A stretch of 49,752 nt of DNA from Bacteroidales bacterium (lineage in GTDB: Bacteria; Bacteroidota; Bacteroidia; Bacteroidales; UBA1556): the NCBI GenBank assembly GCA_027064095.1, contig JAMOQI010000033.1:1-49752 (forward strand), given 5' to 3'. Shown piece after piece: positions 44,668 through 49,752 of this stretch (position 1 is its first letter; each line of letters opens with the position of its first letter). The translations under genes were made by a program, and so were the position numbers. A model generated the notes under the pieces. It searched no databases, had not been told where the DNA came from, and worked only from the letters and a program-made list of their open reading frames with translations.

Positions 44668-45564
44668 ATGAATAGCGAAGTAGCAATAGGAGAATATATC
44701 GATTATATAAAATTAGAAAGAAGATATTCTGTACATACTGTCGAGGCTTATTCTAATGATTTGTTTCAATTTTCCAATTATTTGGAACTGATTTATTCAA
44801 TTGACATTCTTAAAGCAGATTTTTCTATGCTTAGAACGTGGATTGTAAACCTAAACTCTCAGGATATTTCCAAGCGTAGTATAAATAGAAAGATAACATC
44901 TTTGCGCTCATTTTATAAATATCATATTAGCAGAGCAAATATAGATTCTAATCCTGCATCTAAAATTAGTCTTTTAAAAACAGACAAGAAGTTGCCAGTA
45001 TTTGTGGAGGAAGAAGGAATGGAAAATTTATTAGATAATATAGATTTTCCGGATACATATGTTGGGATTCTTGACAAAACAATAATAGAGTTATTTTATA
45101 CTACTGGTATTAGGTTATCTGAGCTGGTAAATCTTAAAAATAATCAAATAGAATGGGAAACAAGTCAACTTAAAGTATTAGGTAAACGTAACAAAGAAAG
45201 GATTATACCCTTAACAATACCAATGCTTGAACAGTTGAAAAAATACAATAGTCATAAAATCAATATTTTAGATAGAAGTGATAAGAATCCTTACTTTTTT
45301 TTAACAGAAAAAAACAAAAAAATATATAATAAACTTGTGTATCGTAAAATAAAGTTATATCTTAGTCTCGTCACAACAATTAGCAAAAAGAGTCCACACG
45401 TATTAAGGCACACTTTCGCTACACACCTTTTAAATAAAGGGGCTGACTTGAATGCTATTAAAGAAATATTAGGACATGCAAGTCTAGCAGCGACACAAGT
45501 TTATACGCACAACTCGATAGAAAAGCTAAAGAATGTTTATAAACATGCTCATCCAAGAGCTTAA
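44668..45564 (+). CDS. xerC: Tyrosine recombinase XerC
   Basis: The 298-residue recombinase resolves chromosome dimers at dif. The N-terminal SAM-like domain (YIDYIKLERRYSVHTVEAYSND) precedes the catalytic domain with Arg149 (TTGIRLSEL), Lys173 (LGKRNKER), His244 and Arg247 (SPHVLRHTFATH), His270 (ILGHAS) and Tyr279 (VYTH). All catalytic residues are intact and the length is that of housekeeping XerC/D rather than an integrase of a mobile element. hpf follows after 16 bases, an arrangement typical of Bacteroidota. Confidence 0.95.
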   Translation: MNSEVAIGEYIDYIKLERRYSVHTVEAYSNDLFQFSNYLELIYSIDILKADFSMLRTWIVNLNSQDISKRSINRKITSLRSFYKYHISRANIDSNPASKISLLKTDKKLPVFVEEEGMENLLDNIDFPDTYVGILDKTIIELFYTTGIRLSELVNLKNNQIEWETSQLKVLGKRNKERIIPLTIPMLEQLKKYNSHKINILDRSDKNPYFFLTEKNKKIYNKLVYRKIKLYLSLVTTISKKSPHVLRHTFATHLLNKGADLNAIKEILGHASLAATQVYTHNSIEKLKNVYKHAHPRA

Positions 45565-45567
45565 AAC

Positions 45568-45575
45568 AAGGAGGT
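45568..45575 (+). promoter_or_regulatory. Strong Shine-Dalgarno sequence of hpf
   Basis: AAGGAGGT, the full core complement of the 16S tail, lies 5 bases before ATG 45581. It is the strongest Shine-Dalgarno in the window and is unusual in a phylum that rarely uses them. Confidence 0.88.
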
Positions 45576-45580
45576 AATTT

Positions 45581-45874
45581 ATGAAAGTTAATATTAGTTC
45601 GCTTCATTTTAAAACTGATAAAAAATTAGATGACTTTATTACTAATAAGGTTAAAAAATTAAAACAATTTCAAAACGAAATAGTAAATGGTAATGTAGTT
45701 CTTAAGTTGGATAAGGATACTAACCATGAAAATAAAGTGGCAGAAATACGTTTAGACGTACCCGGCGGTGATTTTTACGCAAAAAAACAATCAAAATCAT
45801 TTGAAGAAGCCACAGATTTGGCTATAGATGCATTAAAAAAACAACTAATTAAACATAAAGAGAAATTAAAATAA
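45581..45874 (+). CDS. hpf: Ribosome hibernation-promoting factor
   Basis: This 97-residue protein is of the short HPF/RaiA (S30AE) family. Its N-terminus (MKVNISSLHFKTDKKLDDFITNKVKKL) forms the first strand and helix. The middle has NVVLKLDKDTNHENKVAEIRLDVPGGDFYAKKQ and the end SFEEATDLAIDALKKQLIKHKEKLK. It binds the 30S decoding region in stationary phase and protects idle ribosomes. It is co-directional with xerC and has a strong Shine-Dalgarno. A terminator follows that overlaps the tRNA-tuf promoter. Confidence 0.93.
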   Translation: MKVNISSLHFKTDKKLDDFITNKVKKLKQFQNEIVNGNVVLKLDKDTNHENKVAEIRLDVPGGDFYAKKQSKSFEEATDLAIDALKKQLIKHKEKLK

Positions 45875-45946
45875 TTTTTTAAATTGCTGAATTTCAATGT
45901 TGTGATAGAGTTGGGTAAAAAAAACTTAAAATAATGTGGTTTAACG

Positions 45947-45977
45947 TTTGGTAGTTAAATAATCTTTATTACATTTG
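45947..45977 (+). promoter_or_regulatory. Strong Bacteroidota-type promoter of the tRNA-tuf operon
   Basis: TTTG (45947-45950), 19 bases, then TACATTTG (45970-45977): a full match to the -33/-7 consensus, the best in the window. It drives four tRNA genes and tuf. Confidence 0.85.
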
Positions 45978-46003
45978 CAGACCTTTTTCAAGGGTCTGCT
46001 TTT
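45977..46003 (+). terminator. Terminator of xerC-hpf, overlapping the next promoter
   Basis: GCAGACC pairs with GGTCTGC around a 9-base loop and is followed by TTTTG. Its first base is the last base of the -7 element, so the terminator for hpf and the promoter for the tRNA operon are fused. Confidence 0.75.
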
Positions 46004-46026
46004 GTTCTTTAAGGCACTTGAGTCAA

Positions 46027-46100
46027 GCCGATGTAGCTCAGTTGGCCAGAGCAGCTGATTTGTAATCAGCCGGTCGGCGGTTCGAATCCGTCCATCGGCT
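46027..46100 (+). tRNA. tRNA-Thr (anticodon TGT)
   Basis: 74 bases with a full cloverleaf: acceptor GCCGATG/CATCGGC, anticodon stem CTGAT/ATCAG with loop TTGTA giving TGT, and T-loop GGTTCGAATCC. No CCA is encoded. It is the first gene of the tRNA-tuf operon. Confidence 0.96.
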
Positions 46101-46117
46101 CAAGGATTGATTTTTTA

Positions 46118-46199
46118 GGGGGGATACCGAAGTGGCCAACCGGGGCAGACTGTAAATCTGTTGTCTTAGACTTCGGAGGTTCGAATCCTCCTCCCCCCA
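46118..46199 (+). tRNA. tRNA-Tyr (anticodon GTA)
   Basis: 82 bases with a long variable arm as expected for tRNA-Tyr: acceptor GGGGGGA/TCCCCCC, anticodon loop CTGTAAA giving GTA, and T-loop GGTTCGAATCC. No CCA is encoded. Confidence 0.96.
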
Positions 46200-46264
46200 C
46201 TAAAAAATAAGTTTTAGTTTAGTTCTGAATTGATCTGAGCTTTTTATTTATTTTTTTTATGTAA

Positions 46265-46337
46265 GCGGGAGTAGCTCATTTGGTAGAGCGACAGCCTTCC
46301 AAGCTGTAGGTGGCCGGTTCGAGCCCGGTTTCCCGCT
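46265..46337 (+). tRNA. tRNA-Gly (anticodon TCC)
   Basis: 73 bases: acceptor GCGGGAG/TTCCCGC (one G-T pair), anticodon stem CAGC/GCTG with loop CTTCCAA giving TCC, and T-loop GGTTCGAGCCC. No CCA is encoded. Confidence 0.96.
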
Positions 46338-46347
46338 CTTTTTTTTT

Positions 46348-46419
<72 letters not shown>

Positions 46420-46474
46420 CAGATTAAATTAATTTTTTGAACTAATTTTTTATTTAACTTAAATATATTATAAA

Positions 46475-47662
46475 ATGGCTAAAGAACATTTTGACCGGTC
46501 CAAACCACACGTTAATATCGGTACTATTGGTCATGTTGACCACGGTAAAACTACTTTAACTGCTGCAATTACTGTTGTATTAGCAGCACAAGGTTTATCA
46601 GAAGTAAAAGATTTTGATGCAATTGATAATGCACCAGAGGAAAAAGAAAGAGGTATTACTATTAATACTGCACACGTAGAATATACTACTAAAAACCGCC
46701 ACTACGCTCACGTTGACTGTCCTGGTCACGCTGACTACGTTAAGAACATGGTTACTGGTGCTGCTCAAATGGACGGTGCTATCTTAGTTGTTGCTGCTAC
46801 TGATGGTCCTATGCCTCAGACTCGTGAGCATATACTTTTAGGTCGTCAGGTTGGTGTACCTCGTATGGTTGTATTCATGAATAAAGTGGATATGGTTGAT
46901 GATGAGGAATTACTTGAATTAGTAGAAATGGAAATAAGAGAGTTATTAGATTTCTACGAGTTCGATGGTGATAATACTCCTATCATTCAGGGATCTGCCT
47001 TAGGTGGATTAAATAATGAGCCAAAATGGGTTGAGAAAATTATGGAGCTAATGGATGCAGTTGATTCTTGGATTGAACTTCCTCCACGTGATGTTGATAA
47101 ACCATTCTTGATGCCTGTTGAAGATGTATTCTCTATTACTGGTCGTGGTACTGTTGCTACTGGTAGAATCGAAACTGGTGTAATCAATTCAGGTGATGCT
47201 GTTGATATTATCGGTATGGGAGCTGAGAAACTTAAATCAGTTGTTACTGGTGTTGAAATGTTCCGTAAGATTTTGGATCGTGGTGAAGCTGGTGATAATG
47301 TTGGTTTATTGCTTCGTGGTATCGATAAGAAAGAGATTCGTCGTGGTATGGTAATAGCTGTTCCTGGTTCTGTTAAACCTCACGCTAAATTTAAAGGTGA
47401 AGTTTATATTCTTAAGAAAGAAGAAGGTGGACGTCATACTCCATTTCATAATAAATACCGTCCTCAGTTCTATTTCAGAACAACTGATGTTACTGGAGAA
47501 ATCACTCTACCAGAAGGTGTAGAAATGGTTATGCCTGGTGATAACTTGACTATCAACGTTGTTTTACATAGTGAGATTGCTATGAGTAAAGGACTACGTT
47601 TTGCTATCCGTGAAGGTGGTAGAACTGTTGGTGCAGGTCAAGTAACTGAACTAGTTGACTAA
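46475..47662 (+). CDS. tuf: Translation elongation factor Tu
   Basis: This 395-residue GTPase delivers aminoacyl-tRNA to the ribosome. G motifs: GHVDHGKTT (G1), RGITINTAH (G2), DCPGHADY (G3) and NKVDMVDD (G4). The ending [19 protein letters not shown] is canonical. It lies in the tRNA-Thr-Tyr-Gly-Thr-tuf-tRNA-Trp-secE order typical of bacteria including Bacteroidota. Codon use is that of a highly expressed gene (many GGT and CGT). A hairpin terminator follows. Confidence 0.99.
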   Translation: MAKEHFDRSKPHVNIGTIGHVDHGKTTLTAAITVVLAAQGLSEVKDFDAIDNAPEEKERGITINTAHVEYTTKNRHYAHVDCPGHADYVKNMVTGAAQMDGAILVVAATDGPMPQTREHILLGRQVGVPRMVVFMNKVDMVDDEELLELVEMEIRELLDFYEFDGDNTPIIQGSALGGLNNEPKWVEKIMELMDAVDSWIELPPRDVDKPFLMPVEDVFSITGRGTVATGRIETGVINSGDAVDIIGMGAEKLKSVVTGVEMFRKILDRGEAGDNVGLLLRGIDKKEIRRGMVIAVPGSVKPHAKFKGEVYILKKEEGGRHTPFHNKYRPQFYFRTTDVTGEITLPEGVEMVMPGDNLTINVVLHSEIAMSKGLRFAIREGGRTVGAGQVTELVD

Positions 47663-47687
47663 TACAATATTTTATTTAAGTTAAAAT

Positions 47688-47729
47688 AGCTTGAAGGTGC
47701 CTTCTTTGAGGAGGTGCCTTTTTCAAGCT
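47688..47729 (+). terminator. Hairpin terminator between tuf and tRNA-Trp
   Basis: AAGGTGCCTTC pairs with GGAGGTGCCTT through several G-T wobbles around TTTGA, and the stem is extended by AGCTTGA/TCAAGCT. A short T-run is inside the right arm. It probably reduces read-through from tuf into tRNA-Trp-secE or marks an RNA processing site. Confidence 0.6.
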
Positions 47730-47740
47730 AATAACTTTAT

Positions 47741-47813
47741 AGGGGTGTAGCTCAGTTGGTAGAGCTCTGGTCTCCAAAACCAGGAGTCGTGGGTTCGAGT
47801 CCTACCACCCCTG
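47741..47813 (+). tRNA. tRNA-Trp (anticodon CCA)
   Basis: 73 bases: acceptor AGGGGTG/CACCCCT, anticodon stem CTGGT/ACCAG with loop CTCCAAA giving CCA, T-loop GGTTCGAGTCC, discriminator G as usual for tRNA-Trp. No 3' CCA is encoded. secE starts 16 bases later. Confidence 0.97.
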
Positions 47814-47828
47814 CAAACAATTTTAATA

Positions 47829-48020
47829 ATGGCAAAAGTCGTAGATTATATTAAGGAAAGTTATGATGAGCTTATGAATAAAGTTTCTTGGCCTTCATGG
47901 GCTGAGTTGCAAAATAGTGCTATTGTCGTATCCATTGCTTCCCTGATTATCGCTATAGTGGTATTCTTGATGGATTTGATGTTTAAAAATGGCCTAGAAC
48001 AATTCTATCGCTTATTTTAA
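47829..48020 (+). CDS. secE: Preprotein translocase subunit SecE
   Basis: This 63-residue protein has one membrane helix (residues about 28-50) and the conserved SYDELMNKVSWPSWAELQNS amphipathic segment before it. SecE clamps SecY in the Sec channel. Its position between tRNA-Trp and nusG is canonical. The length is that of minimal one-helix SecE. Confidence 0.96.
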   Translation: MAKVVDYIKESYDELMNKVSWPSWAELQNSAIVVSIASLIIAIVVFLMDLMFKNGLEQFYRLF

Positions 48021-48075
48021 TCATATCTAAGTGCTTTTTCAATTCATTCCTTAATCAGGTGAATAAAGTTAAATT

Positions 48076-48624
48076 ATGAGCAGTATCGAAAAAAAATGGT
48101 ACGTAGTACGTGCAATTAGTGGTAAGGAAACTAAAGTTAAAGAATATCTTCAAAGTGAAGTCAGTAGACTTGGCTTTGATAAATTTATTTCCAATATCCT
48201 AATTCCAACAGAAAGAGTATTCCAGATCCGTAATGGTAAAAAAATCAGTAAGGAAAGGAATTATCTACCAGGTTATGTACTAGTCGAAGCTGCACTTGTT
48301 GGCGAAGTTACACACATGATTAAGAATGTTCCTAATGTTATTGGCTTTTTAGGAGCTGAGAAAGGTGGTGAGCCACTTCCTCTTAGAGCTGCTGAAGTAA
48401 GTCGATTGCTTGGTAAAGTTGACGAATTAGCTGAACAAGGCGAGTACGTTAATGTGCCATACATTGTTGGAGAAACAGTTAAAGTTATTGATGGTCCTTT
48501 TAATAGTTTTTCTGGAATCATTGAAGAAATTAATGAGGAAAAGAAAAAATTAAAAGTGATGGTTAAAATCTTTGGCCGTAAAACTCCACTAGAGTTAGGC
48601 TTTATGCAAGTTGAAAAAGAATAA
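48076..48624 (+). CDS. nusG: Transcription termination/antitermination factor NusG
   Basis: The protein has 182 residues. The N-terminal NGN domain starts with KKWYVVRAISGKETKVKEYL and includes RNYLPGYVLVEA. The C-terminal KOW domain contains GETVKVIDGPFNSFSGIIEEIN. NusG binds RNA polymerase, suppresses pausing and links it to Rho or ribosomes. It follows secE and precedes rplK, as in most bacteria. Confidence 0.98.
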   Translation: MSSIEKKWYVVRAISGKETKVKEYLQSEVSRLGFDKFISNILIPTERVFQIRNGKKISKERNYLPGYVLVEAALVGEVTHMIKNVPNVIGFLGAEKGGEPLPLRAAEVSRLLGKVDELAEQGEYVNVPYIVGETVKVIDGPFNSFSGIIEEINEEKKKLKVMVKIFGRKTPLELGFMQVEKE

Positions 48625-48688
48625 ACCATTTGCCTCCGTATTTTGCGGATGTAAATAAATTGTATTACATAATTTAACATTTATTGAA

Positions 48689-49129
48689 ATGGCAAAGGAA
48701 ATTAGTGGATTAATTAAGTTGCAAATCCGTGGAGGAGCAGCAAATCCATCGCCACCAGTGGGACCTGCTTTAGGTGCCAAAGGTGTTAACATTATGGAGT
48801 TTTGTAAACAGTTTAATGCGCGTACACAAGACCAAGCCGGAAAAGTGTTACCTGTTATTATTAGTGTTTATGCTGATAAATCTTTCGATTTTATCATAAA
48901 AACTCCTCCTGTAGCTGTTCAACTTTTAGAAGCTGCTAAATTAAAGTCTGGTTCTGCAGAGCCTAATAGAGTCAAAGTGGCTGCTATTACTTGGGATCAA
49001 GTACGCCAAATTGCCGAAGGCAAAATGGTAGACCTTAATGCTTTTGAAGTTGAGTCAGCAATGCGTATGGTTGCAGGTACTGCACGGAGTATGGGTATTA
49101 CTATTAAAGGTAAATTCCCTGATGCATAA
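48689..49129 (+). CDS. rplK: 50S ribosomal protein uL11
   Basis: This 146-residue protein has the uL11 blocks [27 protein letters not shown] and [16 protein letters not shown], and the C-terminal [15 protein letters not shown]. It forms the GTPase-associated stalk base with 23S rRNA and is needed for RelA activation in many bacteria. Next to rplA, with which it is normally co-transcribed. Confidence 0.98.
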   Translation: MAKEISGLIKLQIRGGAANPSPPVGPALGAKGVNIMEFCKQFNARTQDQAGKVLPVIISVYADKSFDFIIKTPPVAVQLLEAAKLKSGSAEPNRVKVAAITWDQVRQIAEGKMVDLNAFEVESAMRMVAGTARSMGITIKGKFPDA

Positions 49130-49161
49130 AATTAAATTTTAAAAACAATTAAATTAGTGAA

Positions 49162-49752
49162 ATGGCTAAATTAACGAAAAAGCGTAAAAGTGTCTTAGAT
49201 AAAGTAAACTTTGACGAGGCCTATGCACTAGACGCAGCAATGGATTTGGTAAAAAGTATTACTACTACCAAATTTGATGCTTCTGTTGATCTAGATATCC
49301 GTTTGGGAGTGGATCCAAGAAAAGCTAATCAAATGGTTAGAGGATCTATTACATTACCTCACGGAACTGGTAAAACAAAAAGTGTTCTAGTACTATGTAC
49401 CCCTGACAAAGAAGAAGAAGCTAAGGCCGCAGGAGCTGATTATGTTGGATTAGATGAGTACATCCAAAAAATAAAAGGCGGTTGGACTGATGTAGATGTC
49501 GTTATTACCATGCCAAGTGTTATGCCTAAAGTTGGTGCTTTGGGAAGGATTTTGGGACCTAGAGGTCTTATGCCTAACCCTAAAACCGGTACAGTTACAA
49601 TGGATATTGCTGGTGCAGTAAACGATGTAAAAGCTGGTAAAATTGACTTTAAGGTTGACAAATATGGTATTATACACGCTGCTATTGGTAAAGTTTCATT
49701 CTCAAAAGAGCAATTGGTAGAAAATGCTTCTGAATTATTGCATACTGTGATA
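49162..49752 (+). CDS. rplA: 50S ribosomal protein uL1, C-terminus cut by window edge
   Basis: The first 197 codons of uL1 from ATG 49162 are visible. Typical blocks are [41 protein letters not shown], and [18 protein letters not shown]. uL1 forms the mobile L1 stalk and commonly represses its own operon. The reading frame is open to the last base, so the gene continues beyond the window. Confidence 0.97.
   Translation, partial: MAKLTKKRKSVLDKVNFDEAYALDAAMDLVKSITTTKFDASVDLDIRLGVDPRKANQMVRGSITLPHGTGKTKSVLVLCTPDKEEEAKAAGADYVGLDEYIQKIKGGWTDVDVVITMPSVMPKVGALGRILGPRGLMPNPKTGTVTMDIAGAVNDVKAGKIDFKVDKYGIIHAAIGKVSFSKEQLVENASELLHTVI

Noticed and set aside
44668-45564. Integrase of a genomic island next to tRNA genes
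   Set aside because: Sequence length and neighbours (rpsU, hpf) fit housekeeping XerC. No attachment repeats or foreign genes are seen around the tRNA cluster.
47688-47729. Possible riboswitch or leader RNA between tuf and tRNA-Trp
   Set aside because: It is a single imperfect hairpin with a short T-run, better explained as a terminator or processing stem.
48273-48680. Minus-strand open frame of 135 codons opposite nusG
   Set aside because: It lies wholly opposite a certain gene and its sequence has no family features.

Overview
The window is chromosomal DNA from an AT-rich member of the Bacteroidota, most likely Bacteroidales/Marinilabiliales-like. Support comes from a complete type IX secretion/gliding core (porP-gldK-gldL-gldM-gldN, plus porQ elsewhere), promoters of the Bacteroidota type (TAnnTTTG at -7), a near-total lack of Shine-Dalgarno (SD) sequences, and the gene orders phoH-purC, cob(I)alamin adenosyltransferase-DUF2795-secA and tRNA-tuf-tRNA-secE-nusG-rplK-rplA. 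The content is mostly core genome. I see no prophage, insertion sequence, CRISPR array or defence island.

Layout. 1-9.0 kb (minus strand): a truncated TPR lipoprotein, rodA and PBP2 (cell elongation), a PepSY-type membrane protein with an OB-fold lipoprotein, a small membrane-anchored coiled-coil protein, TonB and PorQ. 9.0-10.3 kb: lgt and a stand-alone receiver protein. 10.4-11.5 kb: DUF819 membrane protein. 11.6-19.0 kb (plus): phoH, purC, an ABC ATPase, a PduO-type adenosyltransferase, a DUF2795 protein and secA. 19.3-22.4 kb (minus): an OMPP1/FadL-like barrel and an unusual Tyr/Gly- then Ser/Arg-rich lipoprotein. 22.5-25.6 kb (plus): proS, mazG and a twice-frameshifted PAP2 phosphatase. 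25.8-36.6 kb (minus): ZIP transporter, gldN-M-L-K and porP, an arginase-fold protein that lacks its metal ligands, and topA. 37.0-42.0 kb (plus): miaB, DUF1573 lipoprotein, yajC, a glycosyltransferase and phosphate butyryltransferase. 42.3-44.1 kb (minus): an outer-membrane barrel fused to SPOR domains. 44.3-49.75 kb (plus): rpsU, xerC, hpf, four tRNA genes, tuf, tRNA-Trp, secE, nusG, rplK and the start of rplA.

Envelope biogenesis dominates: elongasome enzymes, lipoprotein modification, Sec export (secA, yajC, secE), TonB energy transduction and the type IX machine. The far right is a translation cluster.

The most interesting signals are non-coding. First, only three of the genes whose starts I inspected have a clear SD: rpsU, hpf and the Ser/Arg-rich lipoprotein. 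In this phylum the anti-SD is normally masked by bS21, so this hints at a small regulon controlled by anti-SD availability. Second, a dispersed intergenic repeat family occurs at 1.0, 10.3, 40.7 and 42.1 kb. Two long diverged copies flank the phosphate butyryltransferase gene as direct repeats, and one of them carries an extra 57-bp element bounded by 11-bp inverted repeats. A second, weaker repeat pair lies at 4.6 and 13.7 kb.
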